Position numbers and translations under genes: made by a program
NCBI RefSeq assembly: GCF_024623785.1
Contig: NZ_JANKBZ010000025.1
Location: forward strand, 62,001 to 126,000
Length of the DNA: 64,000 nt
Direction of reading: 5' to 3'
Source of the DNA: Archangium lipolyticum
Lineage (GTDB): Bacteria; Myxococcota; Myxococcia; Myxococcales; Myxococcaceae
Notes under the pieces: model-generated
Databases searched by the model: none
What the model was told of the DNA's origin: nothing
The model's input: only the letters and a program-made list of their open reading frames with translations
Part shown: positions 33,376 through 43,041 of the stretch, piece by piece
Layout: every line of letters starts with the position of its first letter
How positions within the stretch are numbered: the stretch's first letter is position 1

Positions 33376-35481
33376 TTGGCCAGGAACGATCAGGAGTCTG
33401 TGAGCATCGATGAGAACAGCAAGGTGGAAGCACTCGAGAGGAATCGAGCGGACCCGACCGGCCGCCGGATGACGACGGACCAGGGCATCGGCATCGAGAA
33501 CACCGATGATTCCCTTCGCGTGGGCGCACGGGGCCCCACGCTGCTGGAGGACTTCCACTTCCGCGAGAAGCTGACGCGCTTCGATCACGAGCGCATCCCC
33601 GAGCGGGTCGTCCATGCGCGAGGCTCGGCCGCGCACGGCTACTTCCAGGTGTACGAGTCGATGGCCGAGTACACGAAGGCGCGCTTCCTCCAGGAGCCCT
33701 CGCTGAAGACGCCCGTCTTCGTGCGCTTCTCCACGGTGGCCGGCTCGCGCGGGTCGGCGGACACGGTGCGGGACGTGCGCGGCTTCGCCGTGAAGTTCTA
33801 CACGGAGGAGGGCAACTTCGACCTGGTGGGCAACAACATCCCCGTCTTCTTCATCCAGGACGGCATCAAGTTCCCGGATGTGGTCCACGCGGTGAAGCCC
33901 GAGCCGCACCACGAGATGCCCCAGGCCGCCTCCGCGCACGACTCCTTCTGGGACTTCGTTTCGCTCATGCCCGAGTCGGCGCACATGATCATGTGGGCCA
34001 TGTCCGATCGTGCGCTGCCTCGCAGCTACCGCATGATGGAGGGCTTCGGCGTCCACACCTTCCGGCTCGTGAACGCCCAGGGCGTGTCGCGCTTCGTCAA
34101 GTTCCACTGGAAGCCTCTGCTGGGCGTGGCCTCGCTCGTCTGGGACGAATCCCAGAAGCTCGCGGGCAAGGACCCCGACTATCACCGGCGCGACCTGTGG
34201 GAGGCCATCGAGCAGGGTGACTTCCCCGAGTACGAGCTCGGGGTGCAGATCATCGAGGAGTCGGACGTGGACAAGCTCGGGATCGAGCTGCTGGATCCGA
34301 CGAAGATCGTCCCGGAGGAGCTCGTGCCGGTGCGCCGCATCGGCAAGCTCACGCTCAACCGCAACCCGACGAACTTCTTCGCCGAGACGGAGCAGGTCGC
34401 CTTCTGCGTCGCCAATGTCGTGCCGGGCATCGACTTCACCGATGACCCGCTGATGCAGGCGCGGCTCTTCTCCTACCTGGACACGCAGCTCACCCGGCTC
34501 GGCGGGCCGAACTTCGCGGAGATCCCCATCAACCGTCCGCTCGCGCCGGTGCACAACCACCAGCAGGACGGCTTCCACCGGCAGACGATCAACGCCGGCC
34601 GCGCCAACTACCACCCGAACTCGCTCGGAGGCGGCTGCCCGATGCTCTCCGTTGGCAACAAGGGTGGGTTCGTGCACCACCCGGAGAAGGTCGGTGGAGA
34701 GAAGGCGCGCGTGCGGAGCGAGTCCTTCGGAGACCACTTCAGCCAGGCCACGCTGTTCTTCCGCAGCCTCTCCAAGCCCGAGCAGGAGCACCTCATCGAG
34801 GCCCTCCTCTTCGAGCTGGGCAAGGTGGAGACAAAGGAGATCCGCCAGCGTGTCGTCGAGCGGATCCTCGCGAACATCGACGGGGAGCTGGTGAAGCGGG
34901 TGGCCGAGGGGCTCGGTCTGCCGGTGCCCAAGGCGTCCGTCACCCCGAAGGGGAAGCTGGAGAAGTCGCCGGCCCTCAGCATCGAGAACCTGAAGAAGGA
35001 GTCCATCCAGACGCGGCGCATCGCGGCGCTCGTCGCGGACGGGGTCGATGCCGCCGAGCTCACGAGCGTGCGGACGGCGCTCGAGAAGATGGGCGCGAAG
35101 GTCAAGGTCATCGCGAAGCGGCTCGGCACGGTAAAGGGGGCGGGGGGGCAGCCCGTGGAGGTCGACAAGAGCGCCCCGACGACGGCGTCCATCGAGTACG
35201 ACGCCGTCTTCATCCCCGGGGGAGCGGCGAGCGTGGCGGTGCTGAAGAAGGATGGGGACGCGCTGCACTTCGTCCAGGAGGCCTACCGTCACTGCAAGGC
35301 GCTCGGGGCGTCGAAGGAGGGGCTCGAGCTCCTCCGGGCCGCGGGGATTTCCGTGAATGCTCCGGGTGTCGTCACGACCGAGGCGGGCGCGGACGGCGGC
35401 GCCTTCATCTCCACGTTCGTCGCGGCCATCGCGAAGCACCGTCACTGGGAGCGCGCCGACAAGGACAGCGTCCCGGCCTGA
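33376..35481 (+). CDS. katE: Large-subunit catalase (HPII type)
   Basis: Haem catalase of 701 residues, clade 2 size (small-subunit forms are about 480). The core has the distal site VVHARGSAAHGYF with the essential His, Asn in GNNIPVFF, and the proximal side RLFSYLDTQLTRLGGPNF with the haem-ligand Tyr. Residues 540-701 form the DJ-1/PfpI-like C-terminal domain of HPII enzymes (ALVADGVDAAEL onward). It removes hydrogen peroxide, typically in stationary phase or stress. TTG 33376 is used because CGGAGGTG lies 6 bases upstream. A terminator follows. Confidence 0.93.
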   Translation: MARNDQESVSIDENSKVEALERNRADPTGRRMTTDQGIGIENTDDSLRVGARGPTLLEDFHFREKLTRFDHERIPERVVHARGSAAHGYFQVYESMAEYTKARFLQEPSLKTPVFVRFSTVAGSRGSADTVRDVRGFAVKFYTEEGNFDLVGNNIPVFFIQDGIKFPDVVHAVKPEPHHEMPQAASAHDSFWDFVSLMPESAHMIMWAMSDRALPRSYRMMEGFGVHTFRLVNAQGVSRFVKFHWKPLLGVASLVWDESQKLAGKDPDYHRRDLWEAIEQGDFPEYELGVQIIEESDVDKLGIELLDPTKIVPEELVPVRRIGKLTLNRNPTNFFAETEQVAFCVANVVPGIDFTDDPLMQARLFSYLDTQLTRLGGPNFAEIPINRPLAPVHNHQQDGFHRQTINAGRANYHPNSLGGGCPMLSVGNKGGFVHHPEKVGGEKARVRSESFGDHFSQATLFFRSLSKPEQEHLIEALLFELGKVETKEIRQRVVERILANIDGELVKRVAEGLGLPVPKASVTPKGKLEKSPALSIENLKKESIQTRRIAALVADGVDAAELTSVRTALEKMGAKVKVIAKRLGTVKGAGGQPVEVDKSAPTTASIEYDAVFIPGGAASVAVLKKDGDALHFVQEAYRHCKALGASKEGLELLRAAGISVNAPGVVTTEAGADGGAFISTFVAAIAKHRHWERADKDSVPA

Positions 35482-35501
35482 GCCCTCGCCGTCTCGCGGT
35501 T

Positions 35502-35545
35502 CCCCCTCTCCCGGCCCTGCTGGCTCCGGGGGAGGGGCCGTTTCG
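35502..35545 (+). terminator. Terminator after the catalase gene
   Basis: CCCCTCTCCCGG (35503-35514) pairs with CCGGGGGAGGGG (35526-35537) over 12 positions with a single G:T wobble, followed by CCGTTTCGTTCC. Confidence 0.6.
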
Positions 35546-35628
35546 TTCCGTAGGACCCGAGCGGTTCATGTTGAAGGGAGACCGGATTGGTCTCATGCTG
35601 TGGCGCGAACTCCTCAGAGGGGTGAACC

Positions 35629-36204
35629 ATGGCGACGAAGAAGACCAGCAAGGCAGCGGAGCGGATTCGGACGGTGGCCAAGAAGGTGGCGAAGAAGGTG
35701 GCCAGCAAGGCGCCGGCGAAGCGCCGCGCGAAGGTTCCGCCGATTCCGAAGGGCTACCATGTGATCACGCCGAGCCTCGTGGTGCGCGGCGCGGCGCAGG
35801 CAATCGAGTTCTACAAGAAGGCGTTCGGTGCGAAGGACCTGAACCGGATGACTGGACCGGACGGCAAGGTCCTGCACGCGGAGATCAAGATCGGCGATTC
35901 CATCGTGATGCTCGGGGACGAGTTCCCCAACATGGGGGCAAAGTCGCCCGAGTCCGTGGGCGGCACCTCGTCGAGCCTGCTGATCTACACGCGTGACGTG
36001 GATGCGCTGTTCAACCAGGCGGTGGCCGCGGGGGCGAAGGTCGCGATGCCCGTCTCCGACATGTTCTGGGGTGACCGCTACGGCACGGTCATCGATCCCT
36101 TCGGTCATCAGTGGCAGCTCGCGACCCACAAGGAGAACGTCTCCTCGAAGGAGATGGCGCGCCGCGCCGCGGCCGCGATGAGCACGCCGCCGCAGAACGG
36201 GTAG
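35629..36204 (+). CDS. VOC-family (PhnB-like) protein with Lys/Ala-rich N-terminal tail
   Basis: Protein of 191 residues. Residues 1-38 are a very basic Lys/Ala/Arg tail (repeats such as VAKKVAKKVASK) resembling histone H1-like or DNA-binding tails. Residues 42-165 form a vicinal-oxygen-chelate domain of the PhnB/3-demethylubiquinone-methyltransferase-like type (VRGAAQAIEFYKKAFGA; metal or substrate side residues in HAEIKIGDS and FGHQWQLATH). The reaction is unknown. ATG 35629 has AGAGGGG upstream. It lies alone after the catalase terminator. Confidence 0.75.
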   Translation: MATKKTSKAAERIRTVAKKVAKKVASKAPAKRRAKVPPIPKGYHVITPSLVVRGAAQAIEFYKKAFGAKDLNRMTGPDGKVLHAEIKIGDSIVMLGDEFPNMGAKSPESVGGTSSSLLIYTRDVDALFNQAVAAGAKVAMPVSDMFWGDRYGTVIDPFGHQWQLATHKENVSSKEMARRAAAAMSTPPQNG

Positions 36205-36308
36205 CCTCCGGTCGAACGACATCTTGCGGTTGCAAAGGGTGAGCCCTCCCTGGAGGGTCGTTCCGGACCTTGACTCCGGACGGCCTTCTCGGGGATGGGC
36301 TCTTTCTT

Positions 36309-36336
36309 TTGTCGAGAAGCCCCCAGTATTTACAAT
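36309..36336 (+). promoter_or_regulatory. Probable sigma70-type promoter for the cytochrome gene
   Basis: TTGTCG (36309-36314), then 16 bases, then TACAAT (36331-36336), in an AT-rich pocket about 85 bases before the start at 36421. Confidence 0.45.
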
Positions 36337-36420
36337 CTATACCGTGAAGATGCAATGTTTGCGTGTGGCTGTTTTCTTGGGAAACGCGAGCACGCGTTCG
36401 ACCTCGCTTGGAGAGAGTTC

Positions 36421-39216
36421 ATGAGAAGCAGGAGCCCGGCGTCTGGCCGGAACATCTGGAGAGCCGTCCTCGCCGCGATGCTGTTGGCGGGCCTGGCGGC
36501 GGGCCGTGCGGCGTCCGCGGAGGCGTTTACCCTCTTTGAAAGCGGGCAGGTCCGGCCTCTCGCACTCTCGCCGAGTGGCAGGTTCCTCTACGCCGTCAAC
36601 ACGCCGGACAACCGCCTCGAGGTCTTCCAGGTCCAATCCGGAAGCCTCACCCACCGCGCCTCGGTGCCCGTGGGGCTCGAGCCCGTCGCGGTCGCGGCGC
36701 GGAGCGACGAGGAGGTCTGGGTCGTCAATCACCTGTCCGACAGCGTCAGCGTCGTGCGGCTCAACGCCCTGGGGACGGGCGGCGCCGTGGTGCGGACCCT
36801 GCTCGTCGGCGACGAGCCGCGAGACATCGTCTTCGCCGGGCCCGGGAAGAGCCGCGCCTTCATCACCGCCGCGCACCGCGGCCAGAACGTGCCCTTCGAT
36901 CCGAAGCTCACCACGCCGGGCATCGGCCGCGCCGACGTCTGGGTCTTCGATGCCAACGTGTTGGGCACCTCGCTCGGTGGCACCCCCCTGACGATCGTCA
37001 GCCTCTTCAGTGATACCCCGCGCGCGCTCGCGGTGACGCCGGACGGCTCGCGCGTCTACGCGGCCGCGTTCCACTCGGGCAACCGCACCTCCGTCATCCA
37101 CGAGTCCCTCGTCCCCAATGGCGGCGAGGCGGTGGGCGGCGTCCCCGGACCGAACACCAACTTCGAGGGGGTGCCGGGGACCGAGGTGTCCGTCATCGTC
37201 AAGTACAACGGCCAGGACTGGGTGGACGTGCTGAACCGCCCGTGGACGGACAAGGTGCGGTTCTCCCTGCCGGACAAGGACGTGTTCGTCATCGACGCCG
37301 TCGCCAACCCGCCGGCGCAGCTCGCGGGCCCGGCCGGTGTCTACTCCGGTGTCGGCACCATCCTGTTCAACATGGCCGTCAACCCGGTCAGCGGGAAGGT
37401 GTACGTCAGCAACACCGAGGCCCGGAACGATCTGCGCTTCGAGGGGCCGGGCACGTTCGCCGGCAGCTCCCTGCGCGGGCACCTGCACGAGAGCCGCATC
37501 AGCGTGCTGAGCTCCTCGGGCGTCGCCCCGCGGCACCTCAACAAGCACATCAACTACAACGCCTGCTGCGCGCCGATCCCCAACCCGGAGAACGAGAAGA
37601 GCCTCGCGCAGCCCATGGGCATGGCGGTGAGCTCCAACGGCTCCACCCTGTACGTGGCCGCGTTCGGCTCCTCGAAGATCGGCGTCTACTCCACGGCCGC
37701 GCTCGAGGCGGATACCTTCGTGCCGAGCACGGCGAACCAGATCCTCCTGAGTGGCGGTGGCCCGACGGGGATGGTGCTGGACGAGTCCTGCGGGCGCATG
37801 TACGTGCTGACGCGCTTCGACAACGCGATCTCCATCGTCGACACCACCACGCGCCAGGAGATCGGCCACCTGCCGATGTACAACCCCGAGCCGCCCAGCG
37901 TGGTGGCGGGGCGTCCGTTCCTCTACGACGCGCGCAAGAGCTCGAGCCACGGCGACTCGTCCTGCGCGAGCTGCCACATCTTCGGTGACTTCGACAGCCT
38001 GACGTGGGACCTGGGCAACCCGGACGCCACCGTCAAGACCAACCTGAACCCCGTGGTGCCGGTGCTGCCGGAGTTCGGCACGGATCCCACCTTCGGCCAG
38101 GACACGAGCTTCCATCCGCTGAAGGGGCCCCTGGCGACCCAGAGTCTGCGCGGGATGGCGAACCACGGCCCGATGCACTGGCGAGGTGACCGGACGGCCG
38201 CCAATGACGCGCCGAGCGCTCAGCCGGACAGCGGTGCGTACGACGAGGCCGCGGCTTTCAAGCAGTTCAACCCGGCCTTCATGGACCTGCTCGGGCGCGA
38301 CACGCAGCTCACCCCCGCGGAGATGCAGAAGTTCTCGGACTTCATCCTCCAGGTGATGTACCCGCCCAATCCGATCCGGAACCTCGACAACTCACTCACG
38401 CCGGCGCAGCAGGCGGGGAAGGACTTCTTCGTCAACACCACGAGCTTCTTCCAGGGTCCGTGCGAGTCCTGCCACCGGTTGGATCCCCATGCCAATCCCG
38501 AGAAGGGCCTCTTCGCTGGTTTCTTCGGGACGGATGGCCGCTCGTCCTTCGACGCGGAGCCGCTGTTCCCCAAGGTCCCGCACCTGCGCAATATGTACCA
38601 GAAGGTCGGCATGTTCGGCGCCGGCTTCGGTTTCGGCTCGGTCGAGGCCGATCCCTTCCTCGGGGAGCAGGTTCGCGGCATCGGCTTCAACAGCGACGGT
38701 GCCATCCCCACGCTATTTCTCTTCAACAGCGGCTTCGACTTCCACCCGATCTTCAACACGCCCGGTATTCCGCTCACGCCCGAGGGCACCGAGGCCAAGC
38801 GGAACATGGAGCTTTTCATGCTGGCCTTCGACAGCAACCTGGCGCCCATCGTCGGCCAGCAGGTGACGCTCACGGTCACCAATACGACCGTGGTGGCCCC
38901 CCGCCTCAATCTGTTGGTCGCGCGTGCGAACGTCGGCGAGTGCGATCTGGTGGCCAAGGGCCGGGTCGGCGGCAAGGAGGTGGGTTTCCTCTACCTGCGC
39001 AATGGGCAATTCGCGAGCGACCGGGTGGCGCACCCCTCCCTGTCCGATGCGGCCCTCCGTGCGGCTGTCGTCTCGGGTGGGGGGGCGCTGACCTATACCT
39101 GCACCCCTCCGGGCTCGGGCCGGCGCATCGGCATAGATCGCGACCTCGACGGGTTCCTCGATGGCGACGAGCGGGTAGCGGGAAGCAATCCCGCGGATCC
39201 GCTCAACACCCCCTGA
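36421..39216 (+). CDS. Exported beta-propeller di-haem c-type cytochrome
   Basis: Exported protein of 931 residues. A signal peptide (ending RAASA) is followed by a seven-bladed-type beta propeller with YVTN-like repeats ([41 protein letters not shown]). Two c-type haem sites lie in the C-terminal half: C515-A-S-C-H519 and C681-E-S-C-H685. The second part resembles di-haem peroxidase/MauG-like cytochromes. The last residues, [12 protein letters not shown], look like a calcium-binding Asp loop. Probably a periplasmic or surface oxidoreductase. ATG 36421 has GGAGAGAG 4 bases upstream. The histidine kinase gene follows after 12 bases. Confidence 0.8.
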   Translation: MRSRSPASGRNIWRAVLAAMLLAGLAAGRAASAEAFTLFESGQVRPLALSPSGRFLYAVNTPDNRLEVFQVQSGSLTHRASVPVGLEPVAVAARSDEEVWVVNHLSDSVSVVRLNALGTGGAVVRTLLVGDEPRDIVFAGPGKSRAFITAAHRGQNVPFDPKLTTPGIGRADVWVFDANVLGTSLGGTPLTIVSLFSDTPRALAVTPDGSRVYAAAFHSGNRTSVIHESLVPNGGEAVGGVPGPNTNFEGVPGTEVSVIVKYNGQDWVDVLNRPWTDKVRFSLPDKDVFVIDAVANPPAQLAGPAGVYSGVGTILFNMAVNPVSGKVYVSNTEARNDLRFEGPGTFAGSSLRGHLHESRISVLSSSGVAPRHLNKHINYNACCAPIPNPENEKSLAQPMGMAVSSNGSTLYVAAFGSSKIGVYSTAALEADTFVPSTANQILLSGGGPTGMVLDESCGRMYVLTRFDNAISIVDTTTRQEIGHLPMYNPEPPSVVAGRPFLYDARKSSSHGDSSCASCHIFGDFDSLTWDLGNPDATVKTNLNPVVPVLPEFGTDPTFGQDTSFHPLKGPLATQSLRGMANHGPMHWRGDRTAANDAPSAQPDSGAYDEAAAFKQFNPAFMDLLGRDTQLTPAEMQKFSDFILQVMYPPNPIRNLDNSLTPAQQAGKDFFVNTTSFFQGPCESCHRLDPHANPEKGLFAGFFGTDGRSSFDAEPLFPKVPHLRNMYQKVGMFGAGFGFGSVEADPFLGEQVRGIGFNSDGAIPTLFLFNSGFDFHPIFNTPGIPLTPEGTEAKRNMELFMLAFDSNLAPIVGQQVTLTVTNTTVVAPRLNLLVARANVGECDLVAKGRVGGKEVGFLYLRNGQFASDRVAHPSLSDAALRAAVVSGGGALTYTCTPPGSGRRIGIDRDLDGFLDGDERVAGSNPADPLNTP

Positions 39217-39228
39217 TCACACGCATTC

Positions 39229-41499
39229 ATGGTCATGCGGCACGCTCCCTTTCCGAAGGCCCAGGGTTCCCTGGCCCGCTCCACGCTCATCAAGATGGGC
39301 GTGCGCATCGCGGTGATCATCACCCTGGCCACCTTCTTCAGCTACTTCCACATCTTCCGCTCCTTTCGCACCGAGGCTCTCGAGCAGATGGAGGGGTACC
39401 TCGCGGAGCGCGGCCAGAGGGAGCAGGCCCACTTCGTCCTGGCGCAGGACAACCACTCCGTCATCAAGAAGGCCCTGGCGGAGCGGTTCCAGGCCTGGAG
39501 TCAGCGGGATCCGGATCCCCACTTCGACCGCCTGTTCGCGCGGCTGCCGGATGGGACGATCCGCAACGAGCCCCGGAGCTTCGATGGCAGGAAGATGCCG
39601 GGGGTCTTCGTTCCCAGGGGCGTGACGGACGATGCGGACTTCCGCCGCCGGCTCCTGGCCGCGTACGAGGTGGTCGCCCAGTATGGGCCCGCCTTCCACA
39701 TCCGCTTCGCCAACACGGGCGTCATACTGCCGGAGGGGGTGTTGGTGGGGTATTGGCCGGGGGGGGCCACCTGGTTCCAGGACGTCGCGGCTGACTTCTC
39801 GCTCCTGGACTTCGAGTACTTCACCCTCGGCCTTCCCGAGAAGAACCTCCGGCGGGAGTCCGCCTGGACCGGTATCTTCGAGGACACACCCAGCAAGACC
39901 TGGATGGTCACGGTCGCGACCCCGCTGGACGTGGACGGCCGTCACGTCGCGACGATCACCCATGACATGCTCCTGGATGAGCTGATGCGCCGGACCATCG
40001 GCGATCACCCTCCCGGGACCTACAACGTCCTCTTCCGCGATGATGGTCTTCTCATCGCCCACCCCGAGCTGAAGGTGAAGAGCGGGGCGGAGCCGTACAA
40101 CATCCTGAACGACGCCCGGAAGCCGGAGGCGGTCTTCGAGCAGGGGGGCACGGCCGGGCAGCTGGCCCACCTGCGCGGCATCGTCGAACAGGTGAGGGCC
40201 CGCCCGGAGGGTCAGAACGTGCTGGAGCTCTCGGAGCACGGCGAGTACATCGCCGTGGTGCGGCTGAAGGGCCCGGGGTGGAACCTCGTCACGGTGCTGC
40301 CCGAGCAGGTGGTGTCCGCGCGGGCCTTCGATGTGGCGCGCTATGTCCTGATGTTCGGGCTGGCGTCGCTGCTGATGGAGCTCGGCATCATGTACTGGGT
40401 GCTGAAGCAGCAGATCACCCGCCCGCTGCTGACCTTCACCCGGGCCACGGACCAGGTGGCGGCCGGTGATTTCAAGGTGAAGCTGGAGTCCTCGCGCGAT
40501 GACGAGCTGGGCCGGCTGGCCAATGCCTTCCAGCTGATGGCCCAGGAGGTCCAGCATCGCGAGGATGCTCTGCGGCAGGCCAACGAGGGACTGGAGAAGC
40601 GGGTGGAGGAGCGCACCCGGGAGCTCCAGGAGGTGCACCGTCAGCTCGTGGAGACCGCGCGGCAGGTGGGCAGGGCCGAGGTCGCCACCAACGTCCTGCA
40701 CAACGTCGGCAACGTGCTGAACAGCGTCCACACCTCGGCGCTGCTGGCCAGGGAGCGGCTGGCCGGGCTGAAGCTCGAGGGCGTGGAACGGCTGGGGGCC
40801 TTGTTCGAGGAGCACCGCGCCGATCTGGCGACCTTCCTGACCCAGGACGAGCGCGGGCGGAACGCGCTGCCCTACCTGAGCCAGCTGGGGACGCACCTGA
40901 TGGAGGGGCGCCAGGAACTGCAGGCACTGCTCAACGATGTCGGCAAGCACACCGAGCACATTGGCGCCATCGTCAAACTACAGCAGCGCTATGCCCGGAC
41001 GCCCCAGCACATGTTCGAGCCGGTCCAGCTCGAGGAGTTGGTGGAGGACGCGCTGCGCATCAACCAGGCGGCGCTGGGCCGCCACTGCGTCACCGTGGAG
41101 CGCAACCTGGCGGAGCTGCCCCCCATCCTCACCGAGAGGCACAAGGTGTTGATGATCCTGGTCAACCTGATCAGCAACGCCAAGTACGCCATGGATGCGG
41201 TGAGCGAGGGGGAGCGGCGTCTGTGCGTGAAGCTGGAGCGGCTCGCCGACAACCGCGTCCGCATCGAGGTGCGGGACAATGGCGTGGGCATCGCGCCGGA
41301 CATGCTCACGCGCATCTTCCAACATGGCTTCACCACCCGGGAGGAGGGGAACGGCTTCGGCTTGCACTCCAGTGCCCTGGCGGCCCAGGAGCTGGGGGGC
41401 ACATTGCGCGCCCAGAGTGAGGGCCCGGGGAAGGGGGCCACGTTCACGCTGGAGTTGCCCGAAGCCCCCGAGAAGAATCGTATGCGCCTCAGTGCGTAG
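39229..41499 (+). CDS. Cache-type sensor histidine kinase with HNVGN variant H-box
   Basis: Membrane sensor of 756 residues. TM1 is at about 22-43, a large periplasmic dCache-like domain at about 50-365, TM2 at about 368-392, then HAMP and a coiled coil. The H-box reads VLHNVGNVLNSV (His about 491) in place of the common SHELRTP; this is the variant found in one group of two-component kinases. The HATPase domain has NLISNAKYAM, DNGVGI and GFGLHSSA. It lies 12 bases after the cytochrome gene, so it is probably co-transcribed and may sense redox or a product of it. No response regulator is adjacent. Confidence 0.87.
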   Translation: MVMRHAPFPKAQGSLARSTLIKMGVRIAVIITLATFFSYFHIFRSFRTEALEQMEGYLAERGQREQAHFVLAQDNHSVIKKALAERFQAWSQRDPDPHFDRLFARLPDGTIRNEPRSFDGRKMPGVFVPRGVTDDADFRRRLLAAYEVVAQYGPAFHIRFANTGVILPEGVLVGYWPGGATWFQDVAADFSLLDFEYFTLGLPEKNLRRESAWTGIFEDTPSKTWMVTVATPLDVDGRHVATITHDMLLDELMRRTIGDHPPGTYNVLFRDDGLLIAHPELKVKSGAEPYNILNDARKPEAVFEQGGTAGQLAHLRGIVEQVRARPEGQNVLELSEHGEYIAVVRLKGPGWNLVTVLPEQVVSARAFDVARYVLMFGLASLLMELGIMYWVLKQQITRPLLTFTRATDQVAAGDFKVKLESSRDDELGRLANAFQLMAQEVQHREDALRQANEGLEKRVEERTRELQEVHRQLVETARQVGRAEVATNVLHNVGNVLNSVHTSALLARERLAGLKLEGVERLGALFEEHRADLATFLTQDERGRNALPYLSQLGTHLMEGRQELQALLNDVGKHTEHIGAIVKLQQRYARTPQHMFEPVQLEELVEDALRINQAALGRHCVTVERNLAELPPILTERHKVLMILVNLISNAKYAMDAVSEGERRLCVKLERLADNRVRIEVRDNGVGIAPDMLTRIFQHGFTTREEGNGFGLHSSALAAQELGGTLRAQSEGPGKGATFTLELPEAPEKNRMRLSA

Positions 41500-41611
41500 G
41501 ACCACCCGCTGGCGTCTCCGTCACGCATTGCGTCACGTCAGACAGCGGACGCTCGCGGGAAATCTACGAGGCCGTGTCAGTGCGATGACGTGGCGTGGGT
41601 AGAACGAGGGC

Positions 41612-42616
41612 ATGTTCCTCCACGCTCTCGGACACTTCCACCCGGAGAATCTCATCACCAATGCGTTCCTCCAGGACATCGGCCTGGAGACGAATGACTC
41701 GTGGATCCTCGAGCGGGTGGGGATCCGCACGCGTCACACGGTGCTGCCGCTCGACTACATCCGCGCGACACGCAACCGTGACGTACGCGGAGCACTGGAG
41801 GCAGCTCTGTACTCCAATGCGGAGACGGGCAGGCGCGCGGCGCTGATGGCGCTCCAACGCGCGGGGCGGAGCGTGGAGGACGTGGGGATGGTGGTGTCTG
41901 GCGGCTGCTCGCCCGACGAGTGCATCCCGGCGGAGGCCTGCCGCATCGCGGAGGCGCTGGGCATCGAGGCCCCTTCACTGGATCTCAACGCGGCGTGCTC
42001 CTCCTTCTGCGCCCAGCTGCACTTCCTCGCCGGGATGCGGCCGGAGGTCCTCCCGGACTTCATCCTCGTGGTGAATCCGGAGAACTCCACCCGCGTGGTC
42101 GACTACTCGGACCGCTCCAGTTGCGTGCTGTGGGGTGATGGCACCAGCGCCGCGTTGCTCAGCCCGCGCATCCCCGGCCCCTGGCGCATCACCCAGACGC
42201 TGCTGGGCGGGAGTCCCTCGGGCGCGGACAAGGTGCGGGTGCCTCGCGCCGGACACTTCACCCAGCAGGGCTCCGCGGTGCAGACCTTCGCCATCAAGCG
42301 CGCCAGCGAGACCTTCCTCACGTTGCGCACGCGCTACCTCGCGGCTTCCCCGGAGCGCACCCCGGAGGGACTGAGCCTCATCGGCCACCAGGCCAACCTG
42401 CGCATGCTGGAGGCGGTGCAGCGGCGCACCGAGGTCTCCGACGCGCGCCACTTCTACAACGTGGACCAGCGCGGCAACTGTGGTGCCTCGGGGGCCCCCA
42501 CCGTGCTCTCGGAGAACTGGGACAATCCCCAGGTGGGGAACGCGGTCGCGCTCGCGGTCGTGGGCAGTGGCCTCACCTGGGCGGGGGCGCTGCTCGAGCG
42601 CTGCCTCGCGGAATGA
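41612..42616 (+). CDS. Stand-alone KAS III-like (FabH-type) condensing enzyme
   Basis: Thiolase-fold condensing enzyme of 334 residues with the full Cys-His-Asn triad: C129 (NAACSSF), H259 (GHQANLRML) and N289 (GNCGASGAP). It would make a C-C, ester or thioester bond from acyl-CoA or acyl-ACP. No other fatty-acid synthase genes are beside it, so a secondary role (starter unit or signal lipid) is as likely as housekeeping FabH. ATG 41612 has a modest GAGGG upstream. Downstream come a VOC protein (23 bases) and a 2-hydroxyacid dehydrogenase (21 bases further), suggesting an operon. Confidence 0.85.
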   Translation: MFLHALGHFHPENLITNAFLQDIGLETNDSWILERVGIRTRHTVLPLDYIRATRNRDVRGALEAALYSNAETGRRAALMALQRAGRSVEDVGMVVSGGCSPDECIPAEACRIAEALGIEAPSLDLNAACSSFCAQLHFLAGMRPEVLPDFILVVNPENSTRVVDYSDRSSCVLWGDGTSAALLSPRIPGPWRITQTLLGGSPSGADKVRVPRAGHFTQQGSAVQTFAIKRASETFLTLRTRYLAASPERTPEGLSLIGHQANLRMLEAVQRRTEVSDARHFYNVDQRGNCGASGAPTVLSENWDNPQVGNAVALAVVGSGLTWAGALLERCLAE

Positions 42617-42639
42617 TTTCCTGATGAAGAGGGAGATGC

Positions 42640-43020
42640 ATGGCACTCAAGGCACAGGAGACCACCTACTACGTCGAGAACCTCGACCAGGCGATCTCCT
42701 TCTACACGCAGGCATTGGGCTTCGAGCTGAAGCTGAAGCTCGATTGGGGATACGCGCTCATCGCCATCGGCGGCAAGCCAGCGGTGGGCCTCATGGCACG
42801 TCACGTGTGGCGCAAGGAGCTCGGGGCGGAGGAGGCCATGGCTCAGCCGCGCCTGGTGCTTCAGGCGGACGACCTCGACGCGGAACTCGCGAGACTGAGG
42901 GCCGCCGGTGTCCGGATGAGCCAGGTGGCGGGCAAGGTGGGCGCGGCCCGTTCGGTGACCTTCTGGGATCCGGAGGGCAACCCGTTCTTCGTCTGGCACG
43001 ATCCCAACCAGCCCTTCTGA
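42640..43020 (+). CDS. Glyoxalase/VOC-family protein
   Basis: Small metalloenzyme-fold protein of 126 residues with one VOC module pair: YYVENLDQAISFYTQALGF at the N-terminus and FWDPEGNPFFVW at the C-terminus (shown as features: second beta-alpha-beta end). Members include dioxygenases, glyoxalases and antibiotic-binding proteins; nothing here decides between them. ATG 42640 follows GAAGAGGGAG. Position between KAS III and the dehydrogenase suggests co-expression. Confidence 0.8.
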   Translation: MALKAQETTYYVENLDQAISFYTQALGFELKLKLDWGYALIAIGGKPAVGLMARHVWRKELGAEEAMAQPRLVLQADDLDAELARLRAAGVRMSQVAGKVGAARSVTFWDPEGNPFFVWHDPNQPF

Positions 43021-43041
43021 AGAAGTGCCAGGGGGGTTGAT

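Noticed and set aside
41519-41540. Repeated CGTCACG upstream of the KAS III gene
   Set aside because: Only 7 bases long and common in GC-rich DNA; no palindrome or conserved spacing.
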